DNA from: Mycolicibacterium elephantis DSM 44368 | Lineage (GTDB): Bacteria; Actinomycetota; Actinomycetes; Mycobacteriales; Mycobacteriaceae | Assembly: GCF_004014805.1 (NCBI RefSeq) | Contig: NZ_ATDN01000009.1 | Coordinates: forward strand, 78,184-142,183 | Length of the DNA: 64,000 bases | Direction of reading: 5' to 3' | In this document: piece after piece, positions 39,163-47,416 of the stretch | Position numbering within the stretch: the stretch's first letter is position 1 | Layout of the letters: every line of letters starts with the position of its first letter | Program-made: the position numbers and the translations under genes | Notes under the pieces: generated by a model | Database searches by the model: none | Seen by the model: the letters and a program-made list of their open reading frames with translations, nothing else | Told to the model about the DNA's origin: nothing

Positions 39163-40398
39163 TCACACGCCGACCAGCTTCATGCTCAGCCACAGCGCGA
39201 GCACCGCGACCACGAGCGTGAGTGGAACCGTGCACAGCCCGACGCGACTGAACTCGCCGGCGCGCACCGAGATCTCGCGACGGACCACCCCCCGCCACAA
39301 CAGGTTGGCCAGCGATCCGACGTAGGTGAGGTTGGGGCCGATGTTCACGCCGATCAACACGGCCAGCACGGCCCCAGGAGACGACACCAGCGGCAGCAGC
39401 ACGAGCACGGCAGGCAGGTTGTTCACCACGTTCGACAACACGGCCGCCACCACTGCAAGCCCCAACAGGGCAGCCAGGCCTTGACCGGCGGGCAGCACAT
39501 CGCGGACCGCGGCACCGAGGCCGTTGGTGATCACGGCGGCGACCACCACCCCAAGACACAGCACGAACACCAGGAACGGAACATCCGCGGCCGCTGCCAT
39601 GCCGCGCACGGTGCTGGTGCGCCGCACCAGACCGCGGGCCCCGAGCACGACCACCCCGGCGAGGGCTGCCCACGCCGGGGAGAACCCAAGCATCGAAACC
39701 CCACCGAACCCAATCAGCGTCAGCCCCAGCACCACAAGTGGCACCACCGGAACGTGCATAGGTTCGCCGGACGGTCGAGGTGGCCCAACGACCGCAAGCT
39801 CGCCGGCGAAAACCCAACGCAGCACCACGAATTCGACGGCTATCGCCGCCATCCAGGGCAACGCCATGACGGCGGTGAACTGCAGGAACGAGATTCCGGC
39901 CGCGGTGAACGCCAAGAGGTTCGTCAGATTCGACACCGGAAGAAGCAGTGAGGCGCTGTTGGCCAGATGCACCGTGGCGTAAGCGTGTGCCTTGGGTGGA
40001 ACGGCAAGCATCCGTGCCGTCGCCAGCACCACCGGGGTGAGCAGGACCACGGTCGCGTCCAGGCTCAACACCGCGGTCGTCACCGCTGCTGCAACGAAAA
40101 CCTTTGAGTAGAACTTACTTTGACTGCCGACACTTGTGCGGGCCATGGCCGCCCCGACGGCGCGGAACACGCCTTCGTCGTCGCACAACCGGGCAAGTAC
40201 CAGCACGGCCGCGAGAAAGCCGACCACCGGCAACAGCCGGTTGACCTCCGCCAGGGCGTCGGGCACGGAGATCACCCCGAAACCGACGAGCATGCCCGCC
40301 GCCGGAAGCGCGACGATCGCCTCGGGCCACTTGTGGGGGCGAACGGCGGCGAAGAACACCACGACGGCCAGCGCGAGCAGCGCCAGCGTCAGGCCCAC
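39163..40398 (-). CDS. arsB2: ArsB/NhaD-type (SLC13-like) transporter
   Basis: This 411-residue integral membrane protein has about eleven helices (for example TLALLALAVVVFFAAVRP, VVGFLAAVLVLARLC, LLPVSNLTNLLAFTAAG, LASLLGL and NNLPAVLVLLPLV). The layout resembles arsenite/Na+-H+ ion-transporter superfamily permeases. The name follows H37Rv Rv3578; arsenite export is not shown, and no arsR, arsC or other arsenic gene is adjacent. GTG 40398 overlaps the upstream metallo-hydrolase stop by ten bases, so they are probably one unit. It converges on rlmB. Confidence 0.85.
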   Translation of the reverse strand: MGLTLALLALAVVVFFAAVRPHKWPEAIVALPAAGMLVGFGVISVPDALAEVNRLLPVVGFLAAVLVLARLCDDEGVFRAVGAAMARTSVGSQSKFYSKVFVAAAVTTAVLSLDATVVLLTPVVLATARMLAVPPKAHAYATVHLANSASLLLPVSNLTNLLAFTAAGISFLQFTAVMALPWMAAIAVEFVVLRWVFAGELAVVGPPRPSGEPMHVPVVPLVVLGLTLIGFGGVSMLGFSPAWAALAGVVVLGARGLVRRTSTVRGMAAAADVPFLVFVLCLGVVVAAVITNGLGAAVRDVLPAGQGLAALLGLAVVAAVLSNVVNNLPAVLVLLPLVSSPGAVLAVLIGVNIGPNLTYVGSLANLLWRGVVRREISVRAGEFSRVGLCTVPLTLVVAVLALWLSMKLVGV

Positions 40399-41309
40399 GG
40401 ATCGGTGCGCTGCCAGAGCGTGGGCAGATGCAACTCGACGCCGTCCTCGACGGCCAGCCGGGACAGCACCCGCATCGAGACGTCCAGATCGTCGGTTGCG
40501 TACGGCAGAGCCAGCAACGGCTTGTGCAGCGGGCGGAAGAAGTCATCCCAGTGGATGAGCAACACGCGCCGGGCGCCGACGGCGCGCACGGTCTCGGTCC
40601 AGTACTCCACGAGGTAACTCTCCGGCTGCAGGCCCAGTTGTCCGACGCCGAGGCACACCACCTCGGCCCGCTGTCCCGCCAGCGCTTCCCGGACGTAGCC
40701 GGCGCTGCCCTGGATCAGCAGGCGTCGGCCCGACGCCCGATGGTGTACCAGTGTCGACCACGCTTCGCCGCACCTGTATGCCGACACCCTCACCGGCGGT
40801 ACGACCGGTTCGGTGATGACACCGGGGAACCGGTCCGGCGGGCTGTGTCGGCTCTCGATCAGCGTGACGTCGTAACCGCCCACGGTCACCGTTTCGCCGG
40901 AACCGACGACCACCAGACGGTCCTCCGGTAGCCCACCGCCGCGGCCGACGTGTGCCGCCGACGTGCCGCCGACCAGCTTGGCGCCGGTGCGATCGGCCAC
41001 CACCGCGCTGTCCATCACATGGTCGTAGTGGGTGTGTACGGGCAGGACGGCATCGAGCCGGTCCACGCCCATGCGCGCCAGGTACCCGGCGATGCGCGAC
41101 GTCGACGGCGACAACTTGCGCGAGCCCAGCTCCACCAGCCCGGGCCGGGTGAAGAAGCCGTCGGTCATCACCGCGGACCAGCCGTCGTCGATGAGCAGCG
41201 TGGCCACACCCGCCCAGGTGACGGTCAACGCGGCGTCGGCGCGCGCGGCCGGGGCGTCGAAGTAGGACTGGTAGTCCCCCAATTTCGGGCGCCCGGGCTT
41301 CAACCGCAC
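40389..41309 (-). CDS. Metallo-beta-lactamase-fold hydrolase (UlaG-like)
   Basis: This is a 306-residue protein with the metallo-hydrolase signature PVHTHYDHVMDS (H-x-H-x-D-H). Further metal or fold segments are LIESRHSPPDR and VLLIHWDDFFRPLH near the C-terminus. No lipobox or clear signal peptide is seen at this start. The family includes UlaG-like lactonases and N-acyl-PE phospholipases, so the substrate is open. It corresponds to Rv3577 beside arsB2 in H37Rv and overlaps arsB2 by ten bases. Confidence 0.88.
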   Translation of the reverse strand: MRLKPGRPKLGDYQSYFDAPAARADAALTVTWAGVATLLIDDGWSAVMTDGFFTRPGLVELGSRKLSPSTSRIAGYLARMGVDRLDAVLPVHTHYDHVMDSAVVADRTGAKLVGGTSAAHVGRGGGLPEDRLVVVGSGETVTVGGYDVTLIESRHSPPDRFPGVITEPVVPPVRVSAYRCGEAWSTLVHHRASGRRLLIQGSAGYVREALAGQRAEVVCLGVGQLGLQPESYLVEYWTETVRAVGARRVLLIHWDDFFRPLHKPLLALPYATDDLDVSMRVLSRLAVEDGVELHLPTLWQRTDPWA

Positions 41310-41341
41310 GCCTGCACTCTATGCGCAGCCAGGATCTCGGC

Positions 41342-42115
41342 TCACACGAACGGCCGAAGCTCGACACCCTCTTTGAGCAACCGGGCCCGAACCGCGTTCG
41401 CGATGTGCACCGCCCCCGGCGAATCCCCGTGAATACACACCGATTCCACCGTGACCGGGATCATCGACCCGTCGACCGCATCCACCCGGCCGGTCGCCAC
41501 CATCGTCGCCACCCGCTCGGCTATCTCATCCACGTCGTGCAGCACCGCGTTGCGTTCGCGGCGCGAGACAAGTTGTCCGTCAGGGCGATACGCGCGGTCG
41601 GCGAACGCCTCCGACACCGTTCGCAGACCCAGCTCCTGCGCCTCGGCGAAGAACGCCGAGCCGGCCGGCCCGAGCACCGGCAGCTCACGATCCACGGTGT
41701 AGACCGCCTGGGCGACCGCCCGCGCCTGCACCCGGTTGGTGACGATCGCGTTGTACAGCGCGCCGTGCGGCTTGACATAGCGCACGGTCGATCCGGCCGC
41801 CTGTGCCAACGCCTGCAGGGCGCCGATCTGGTAGATGATGTCGGCGGTCAGTTCATCGGGCGGCACGTCGATGAAGCGGCGGCCGAAACCCGCGAGGTCC
41901 TGGTAGCCGACCTGTGCACCGATGGCCACCCCGCGCTCGACGGCCGCCCGGCAGGTGCGCGCCAGCGTCGCCGCGTCGCCGGCATGAAAACCGCAGGCCA
42001 CGTTGGCGCTGGTGACCATGTCCAGCATTGCGGCGTCGTCACCGAACTGCCACACGCCGAAACTCTCGCCCAGGTCGGCGTTCAGGTCGATGTGTGAATC
42101 ACCGGCGTCAGCCAT
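41342..42115 (-). CDS. pxpA: 5-oxoprolinase subunit A (LamB/YcsF family)
   Basis: PxpA, with PxpB and PxpC, opens 5-oxoproline to glutamate using ATP. The 257-residue protein has the family segments LNADLGESFGVWQFGDD, SANVACGFHAGD, GAQVGYQDLAGFGRR and YVKPHGALYN. The carboxylase-like partners PxpB and PxpC are not adjacent, which is unusual. It starts within the bluB 3' end (eight-base overlap) and lies upstream of the metallo-hydrolase. Confidence 0.93.
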   Translation of the reverse strand: MADAGDSHIDLNADLGESFGVWQFGDDAAMLDMVTSANVACGFHAGDAATLARTCRAAVERGVAIGAQVGYQDLAGFGRRFIDVPPDELTADIIYQIGALQALAQAAGSTVRYVKPHGALYNAIVTNRVQARAVAQAVYTVDRELPVLGPAGSAFFAEAQELGLRTVSEAFADRAYRPDGQLVSRRERNAVLHDVDEIAERVATMVATGRVDAVDGSMIPVTVESVCIHGDSPGAVHIANAVRARLLKEGVELRPFV

Positions 42116-42779
42116 GCCCCCAGCCTAGTGCGACAGGTCGCCACTGGTTTTCGGAGACGAACTCGGCCAGCGGTCGAGCATGCGCCCAGTCGTCGAGTTC
42201 CAGTGCCGGCCGGTCCGGAAACTCGGGTACCGGCCCCAGACACAGGATCGCCACCGGTTCGGCGCCTTCCGGGATGCCGAGCAGTTCGGCCAGCGACACG
42301 GGCTCGAAGATCGACACCCAGCCCATGCCGAGCCCCTCGGCGCGGGCCGCCAGCCAGAGGTTCTGGATGGCGCAGGACACCGACGCCAAATCCATCTGCG
42401 GCAGCGTGCGCCTGCCGAACACGTGGGCCTCCCGGCCGTCGCCGAGGGCCACCACGAAAAGCTCCGCGCAGTCCAGGATTCCCTCGACCTTGAGGGCCAG
42501 GAACTCCTCGCCGCGCGGGCCCAACGCGCGTGAGGTGTGCAACCTCTCCTCGTCGACGAGGCTGTGGATCTGCCTGCGCAGTCGCGGGTCGGTGATGCGG
42601 ATGAACCGCCACGGCTGCATCAGGCCGACACTGGGCGCCGCGTGCGCGGCGTGCAGCAGTCGGGCCAGGACATCCTCGTCGACGGTGCTGTCGGGCACGA
42701 AGCGGCGCATGTCGCGGCGCTCGGCGATGGCGCGGTAGACAGCGCGCCGCTCGGCGGAACTGAACGCGTGTCTGCTCAC
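42108..42779 (-). CDS. bluB: 5,6-dimethylbenzimidazole synthase BluB
   Basis: BluB destroys FMNH2 with oxygen to make 5,6-dimethylbenzimidazole, the lower ligand of cobalamin. The 223-residue nitroreductase-fold protein has the BluB-type start YRAIAERRDMRRFVP, APSVGLMQPWRF, and the segment QMDLASVSCAIQNLWLAARA then EGLGMGWVSIFEP. It lies 17 kb from the riboswitch-controlled cobalt genes; no riboswitch is seen upstream of bluB itself. It heads bluB-pxpA-hydrolase-arsB2. Confidence 0.9.
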   Translation of the reverse strand: MSRHAFSSAERRAVYRAIAERRDMRRFVPDSTVDEDVLARLLHAAHAAPSVGLMQPWRFIRITDPRLRRQIHSLVDEERLHTSRALGPRGEEFLALKVEGILDCAELFVVALGDGREAHVFGRRTLPQMDLASVSCAIQNLWLAARAEGLGMGWVSIFEPVSLAELLGIPEGAEPVAILCLGPVPEFPDRPALELDDWAHARPLAEFVSENQWRPVALGWGHG

Positions 42780-42808
42780 CGGGCCAGCTTAGGTGGCACG
42801 ATCGTCGG

Positions 42809-43630
42809 GTGACCCGTGAGCATGTGCTGATCAGCGCGCGCACGCTCGCCCAGCGCCTCGACGCAGGCGAGCGGCCGACGATCCTCGACGTCCGTTGGCA
42901 GTTGGACGAACCCGACGGCCGCGCCGCCTACGAGCGCGGCCACATCCCCGGCGCCGTCTACGTGTCGCTGGAAGACGAGTTGTCCGATCACGCGGTGGCC
43001 GGGCAGGGCCGCCATCCGTTGCCTTCGGGCCGATCCGTCGAGGCCGCGGCGCGACGCTGGGGCGTGCGGGCCGAGACGCCGGTGGTGGTGTACGACGACT
43101 GGAACCGGGCCGGTTCGGCGCGGGCGTGGTGGGTGCTGACCGCGGCGGGCATCGCCGACGTGCGCATCCTCGACGGCGGCCTCGCGGCGTGGACGGCGGC
43201 AGGCGGCGCGCTGGAAACCGGCGTCGCCACACCCGAACCTGGCGACGTCACCGTCGCACATGACGACCTGTACTTCGGGGCACGCCGCGCGCTGACCGCC
43301 GAGCAGGCGGCCGGCGTGCCGCTCCTGGACGCGCGGGCGCCCGAGCGGTTCCGCGGCGAGGTCGAGCCCATTGACCCTGTCGCGGGCCATATCCCGGGGG
43401 CGCGCAACCTGCCGAGCACCAGCGTGCTGGCCGCCGACGGCACCTTCCTGTCTGACACGCAACTCGTCCAGCTGGCCGGCGACGACGCGGTCGGCGCGTA
43501 CTGCGGATCGGGAATCACCGCGTCGGTGGTCGTCGCCGCGCTGGCCGCGGCAGGTCGCGACATCGCGCTGTACCCCGGCTCGTGGTCGCAATGGTGCACT
43601 GACCCAACGCGTCCCGTCGAACGCGGCTAG
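42809..43630 (+). CDS. Thiosulfate/3-mercaptopyruvate sulfurtransferase (double rhodanese)
   Basis: This 273-residue protein has two rhodanese domains. The N-terminal one (about 1-130) is inactive, with Asp/Asn where the catalytic Cys would be (VVYDDWNRAGSARAWW). The C-terminal one carries the active loop YCGSGITAS with Cys and the CGSGI/VT pattern of thiosulfate- or mercaptopyruvate-type enzymes. It is divergent from bluB (29 bases apart). Its TAG stop overlaps the ABC permease stop on the other strand within a palindromic CTAG. Confidence 0.93.
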   Translation: MTREHVLISARTLAQRLDAGERPTILDVRWQLDEPDGRAAYERGHIPGAVYVSLEDELSDHAVAGQGRHPLPSGRSVEAAARRWGVRAETPVVVYDDWNRAGSARAWWVLTAAGIADVRILDGGLAAWTAAGGALETGVATPEPGDVTVAHDDLYFGARRALTAEQAAGVPLLDARAPERFRGEVEPIDPVAGHIPGARNLPSTSVLAADGTFLSDTQLVQLAGDDAVGAYCGSGITASVVVAALAAAGRDIALYPGSWSQWCTDPTRPVERG

Positions 43631-44493
43631 CCGGCCGCCGGTGTGCGGGTGCGGCGGCCCACCACCCAGCACACCAGGAAGATGGCGAACGAGATGATGG
43701 TGACGAACACCGACACCGGTACGCCTGGCGCGAGGGACAGCAGAATGCCGCCCACCGCGGAGATCTCGGCGAAGATCACCGATGCCGCGATGGTCGCGCC
43801 GGGCGAGGCGAACACCCGTGCCGCGGCGGCCGCGGGGGTGATCAACAGCGACATCACCAGCAGGGCGCCGACGATCTGCACACCCTGCGCGGCGGTGACC
43901 CCGACCAGCGCGGCGAACACGATTCCCAACGCGCGCACCGGAACTCCGCGACCAGCGGCCACTTCGGGGTCGACAGTCGCGAACAGCAGCGGCCGGTAGG
44001 CCACCAGCAGCACGGCGACCACGGCCACCGACACCGCGGCCAACAGCGTCAGCCCCGAGTAGCCCACGCCGACGATCTGGCCCGTCAGCAACGCGAAGCT
44101 GGTGCCGGTGCGGCCCGGGTACAGGTGGATGAACAGCACCGCGAGACCGAGGCCGAACGCGAGCACCACCCCGATCGCCGAATCCCGTTCACGGGCACGC
44201 TGTCCCAAGAAACCGAACAGCACGGCGGCCAGCGCGCACCCGACCAGCGCCCCGACGCCGACGTTGAAGCCCGCCAGCAGCGCGAAAGCCGCTCCGGTCA
44301 GTGACAACTCGCTGGACCCGTGCACCGCGAACGACATCTGCCGCATCACGATGAACGGGCCGATCAGCCCCGACACCAGCGCCAGCAACGCGGCGGCGAG
44401 CAACGCCTGCTGAACGAAGTCGCGGTGCAACAGGTCCGCGGTCACCTCGAAGGACAGCAGGTTGTTCAGCAGATCGCGGAGCCGGTCAGTCAT
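43627..44493 (-). CDS. znuB: Zinc/manganese-type ABC transporter permease
   Basis: This 288-residue ABC-3 family permease has about eight or nine helices (QALLAAALLALVSGLIGPFIVMRQMSF, AFALLAGFNVGVGALVGCALAA, VGVTAAQGVQIVGALLVMSLL and others). The ABC-3 conserved segment (VGTLLVMSLLITPAAAAR-like) is visible. It forms an operon with the ATPase (eight-base overlap) and binding protein. Zinc is the likely substrate because of the Zur-like box upstream; manganese is the alternative. Confidence 0.88.
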   Translation of the reverse strand: MTDRLRDLLNNLLSFEVTADLLHRDFVQQALLAAALLALVSGLIGPFIVMRQMSFAVHGSSELSLTGAAFALLAGFNVGVGALVGCALAAVLFGFLGQRARERDSAIGVVLAFGLGLAVLFIHLYPGRTGTSFALLTGQIVGVGYSGLTLLAAVSVAVVAVLLVAYRPLLFATVDPEVAAGRGVPVRALGIVFAALVGVTAAQGVQIVGALLVMSLLITPAAAAARVFASPGATIAASVIFAEISAVGGILLSLAPGVPVSVFVTIISFAIFLVCWVVGRRTRTPAAG

Positions 44494-45298
44494 GGACGTG
44501 TCCGCTCGCGTGGCCGGAGTGGTCGATGTGCTCGCCGAGGACTACGTAGCGGTCGCCCACCTTCACCACGTCGATGTCGGCACGGTACAACTCCGACAGC
44601 GTGGCCGAGGTCATCACCTCCTCCACGGTGCCGATGCGGAATCGACCGCCGACCAGGTAGAGCACCCTATCCACGTACGGCACAACGGGATTGACCTCAT
44701 GCGTGACGAAAAGTACGGCGGTGTCGGCCTCGCGCCTTCTGGCGTCGATCAGCCTCGACACCAACCGGGCGTTGGCGGGGTCGAGGTTGAGCAACGGTTC
44801 GTCGCACAGCAGCAGTACCGGATCGGTGGTCAGCGCCTGGGCGATCCGCAGCCGCTGTAGCTCCCCGCCGGACATCACGCCGACCGGCACCCGGGCCAGC
44901 GTCTGCCCGTTGACCTGCTCGAGGGCCCGTTCGACCGCAGCGTGTTTGGCGGCCCGGTCCCGCAGCGTCGTGATGCCCCAGCGGTGCCCGTCGTATCCGA
45001 GCCCGACGAGATCGCGTCCCCGTAACGACAACCCCTGATCGACGGATCGGTGCTGAGGCACGTAACCGATTCGGTCGCTGCCCTTTTCGACCGTGCTGCC
45101 GCAGACAGTCACCGCCCCGGCCGTCAGTGGCAGCTGACCCAGCAACACCTTGAGCAGCGACGTCTTTCCGGTGCCGTTGGGGCCGAGGACGGCGAGGAAT
45201 TCACCGGCGCGCACCGTGAGGTCGAGCTGATCCCACAGCACGCGGTCGCCGAACGCCAGGCGGGCGCCGGTGAGTTCGGCGACGACGTCCACAACCAC
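44486..45298 (-). CDS. znuC: Zinc/manganese-type ABC transporter ATP-binding protein
   Basis: This is a 270-residue ATPase: Walker A GPNGTGKTS (about 40-48), Q-loop YVPQHRS, signature SGGELQRLRIAQAL, Walker B LLLCDEP and H-loop VTHEVN. The C-terminal end is rich in His (GEHIDHSGHASGHVHD), a feature seen in zinc-handling proteins. The start is GTG 45298, three bases after the binding-protein stop. Confidence 0.9.
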   Translation of the reverse strand: MVVDVVAELTGARLAFGDRVLWDQLDLTVRAGEFLAVLGPNGTGKTSLLKVLLGQLPLTAGAVTVCGSTVEKGSDRIGYVPQHRSVDQGLSLRGRDLVGLGYDGHRWGITTLRDRAAKHAAVERALEQVNGQTLARVPVGVMSGGELQRLRIAQALTTDPVLLLCDEPLLNLDPANARLVSRLIDARRREADTAVLFVTHEVNPVVPYVDRVLYLVGGRFRIGTVEEVMTSATLSELYRADIDVVKVGDRYVVLGEHIDHSGHASGHVHD

Positions 45299-45301
45299 AG
45301 A

Positions 45302-46213
45302 TTATCGGCCCGCCTCGGCCGCCGTACCCAGCTCGCCGGCCAGCTGTTCGGCGGTCTGACGCTGCCAACTCAGGTAGTCGGTGCCCTCGGGAAGGGTCTC
45401 GGTGACCGTGACGACGGGAACCCCTGCGCGCGTCGCCGCCTCGCGCAGCTGCTTGGTCACGCCGGTTTCGGTCTGCGGATTGGACAGCAGCGCCGAGACT
45501 TCGCGGTTCTCGATCAGGTCCAGCATCTCCGCCAGGTCGGCCGGGGAGGGGTCGGCGTCTTCTTCGACCGCGTTGCTGAACCCCGCGGGGGTCTTGTCGG
45601 TGATGCCTGCGTTGGCGAGCAGGTAATGGGCGACGGGTTCGGTCGCCACCACCGCCGCTTCGGGGTGGGCCTGTGCGATGGCCCGCTCGGTCGCCAGGAT
45701 CTCGTCGGCGCCGGCGCCGAACGCGGCGGCGTTGGCGCGGTAGGCGTCGGCGTGGTCGGGGTCGACCTCGGCCAGTCGGTCGGCGATCTGCGCGGCGACG
45801 GCCTTGGCGGTCGCGGGGTCGTAGGAGACGTGTTCGTTCGCGGACGCCTGCGGGTCGGGGCGCAGGGAGTACGCGTCGACGACCACCACGTCGGGTTGGT
45901 TGGCCAGCACGTCCTGCACCCACTGGTCGTAGCCGCCGCCGTTGTGGACCACCAGCGACGCGTCGGTGATCGCGGCGGCATCGGCGGGGGTGGCCTGGAA
46001 TGAGTGCGGATCGGCGACGGTGCCGCTGACGATGGAGGTGACCGACGCGTGGTCGCCGACGACGGCGTCGGCGACGCTGCCCCACACGTCGGTGGAGGCC
46101 ACGACGGTCACGGCGCTTTCGTGCTCATGGGGCGACGCGCTTTGCTGCTGGGTGCATCCGGCCAGCCCGGCCACCACCGCGACCGCCGCGAAGGCGACCA
46201 ACCCTGCACGCAT
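45302..46213 (-). CDS. znuA: Zinc/manganese-type ABC transporter substrate-binding lipoprotein
   Basis: This 303-residue cluster A-I binding protein is a lipoprotein with lipobox GLAGC (about residue 20). Metal-binding histidines are seen in ADPHSFQ, NEHVSYD and EPVAHYLL. The Asn/Pro segment SNPQTETG stands where the fourth ligand region lies. A short histidine stretch (SPHEHESA) follows the lipobox. ATG 46213 has a good ribosome site (caggga). The divergent region to the LacI gene holds a Zur-like palindrome. Confidence 0.9.
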   Translation of the reverse strand: MRAGLVAFAAVAVVAGLAGCTQQQSASPHEHESAVTVVASTDVWGSVADAVVGDHASVTSIVSGTVADPHSFQATPADAAAITDASLVVHNGGGYDQWVQDVLANQPDVVVVDAYSLRPDPQASANEHVSYDPATAKAVAAQIADRLAEVDPDHADAYRANAAAFGAGADEILATERAIAQAHPEAAVVATEPVAHYLLANAGITDKTPAGFSNAVEEDADPSPADLAEMLDLIENREVSALLSNPQTETGVTKQLREAATRAGVPVVTVTETLPEGTDYLSWQRQTAEQLAGELGTAAEAGR

Positions 46214-46243
46214 GTGCGACTCCCTGATGGATTCAGATAACAA

Positions 46244-46258
46244 TGAAAACCGTTTCCA
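46244..46258. promoter_or_regulatory. Zur-box-like palindrome upstream of znuA
   Basis: tgaaaaccgtttcca (46244-46258) is a near-perfect 7-1-7 palindrome in an AT-rich stretch (aacaatgaaaaccgttt), close to the TGAAAA-N-TTTTCA form used by actinobacterial Zur. It lies 31 bases before the znuA ATG and 58 before the LacI ATG. Confidence 0.65.
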
Positions 46259-46302
46259 AAAACTCTAATGCACAGTAGCCCGGAACGCGCAAGTCGATGG
46301 GC

Positions 46303-46308
46303 TAACGT
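46303..46308 (+). promoter_or_regulatory. -10 element of a probable leaderless transcript
   Basis: TAACGT ends seven bases before ATG 46316, placing the transcription start on the start codon. Confidence 0.45.
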
Positions 46309-46315
46309 CCAGAAC

Positions 46316-47416
46316 ATGTCGAGGAGTCCCACGCCCAGGCGGCGTGCGACCCTGGCCTCACTCGCGGCCGAACTCAAGGTGTCGCGGACGACGATCTCCA
46401 ACGCCTACAACCGCCCCGACCAGCTGTCGGCCGACCTTCGGGAACGCGTGCTCGCAACGGCCAAGCGGATGGGCTACCCCGGGCCGGACCCGGTGGCCCG
46501 CTCGTTGCGGACCCGCAAGGCCGGCGCCGTCGGCCTGATGATCACCGAACCGCTCAACTACTCGTTCAGCGATCCCGCCGCGCTGGACTTCGTCGCCGGG
46601 CTCGCCGAGTCCTGCGAGGAGGCCGGACAGGGGCTGTTGTTGGTGGCGATCGGCCCGAACCGCACCGTCGGCGACGGGTCGGCGGCGGTGCTGGCCGCAG
46701 GTGTCGACGGCTTCGTGGTGTATTCGGCCTCCGACGACGACCCGTACCTTCCCGTCGTGCAGCAACGGCATCTGCCCGTGGTGGTGGTGGACCAGCCCAA
46801 GGATGTCCCCGGTCTGTCGCGGGTCGGCATCGACGACCGAGACGCGATGCGTCGGCTCGCCGAATACGTGGTGGGCCTTGGTCATACCGAGATCGCGTTG
46901 TTGACGATGCGGCTGGACCGGGACTGGCCGCACCCCGGATCACGGCCGACAGTCGCGGACCCGGAGCGGCTTGGTATGCCGCACTTTCACGTCCAACGGG
47001 AGCGGATCCAGGGCGTGTACGACGCGATGACCGCGGCCGGACTGGACCCCGCGTCGCTGACGGTGGTGGAGAGCTACGAGCACCTGCCGACGTCGGGCGG
47101 TGCGGCCGCGGAGGTGGCGCTGGAGGCCAACCCGCGGGTGACCGCGCTGATGTGCACGGCCGATGTGCTGGCGCTGTCGGCGATGGACTACCTGCGCGCC
47201 AAGGGCGTCTACGTGCCGGGGCAGATGACGGTGACCGGCTTCGACGGGGTGCCCGAGGCCCTGCGGCGGGGCTTGACGACCGTGGCGCAGCCCAGCATCG
47301 AGAAGGGACGTCGTGCCGGGCAGTTGCTGCACCGCCCGCCGCGGTCGGGCCTGCCGGTCGTCGAGATGCTCGACACCGAGGTGGTGCGCGGTCGCACCAG
47401 CGCTCCGCCCGCCTAA
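46316..47416 (+). CDS. LacI-family transcriptional regulator
   Basis: This 366-residue protein has an N-terminal LacI helix-turn-helix (TLASLAAELKVSRTTISNAYN) with hinge helix (PDPVARSLRTRK). A periplasmic-binding-protein-like sensor follows (GAVGLMITEPLNYSFSDPAALDFVAGLAE, VDQPKDVPGLSRVGIDD, TVTGFDGVPEALRRGLTTVAQP). It corresponds to Rv3575c. The effector and target are unknown. It is divergent from znuABC, but the palindrome between them looks like a Zur box, not a LacI operator. ATG 46316 is favoured by the promoter; an upstream ATG at 46268 is rejected. Confidence 0.92.
   Translation: MSRSPTPRRRATLASLAAELKVSRTTISNAYNRPDQLSADLRERVLATAKRMGYPGPDPVARSLRTRKAGAVGLMITEPLNYSFSDPAALDFVAGLAESCEEAGQGLLLVAIGPNRTVGDGSAAVLAAGVDGFVVYSASDDDPYLPVVQQRHLPVVVVDQPKDVPGLSRVGIDDRDAMRRLAEYVVGLGHTEIALLTMRLDRDWPHPGSRPTVADPERLGMPHFHVQRERIQGVYDAMTAAGLDPASLTVVESYEHLPTSGGAAAEVALEANPRVTALMCTADVLALSAMDYLRAKGVYVPGQMTVTGFDGVPEALRRGLTTVAQPSIEKGRRAGQLLHRPPRSGLPVVEMLDTEVVRGRTSAPPA

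Noticed and set aside
37398..39221. 607-codon plus-strand frame across cysS and rlmB
   Set aside because: Out-of-frame with two confidently identified genes; extremely Arg/Gly-rich.
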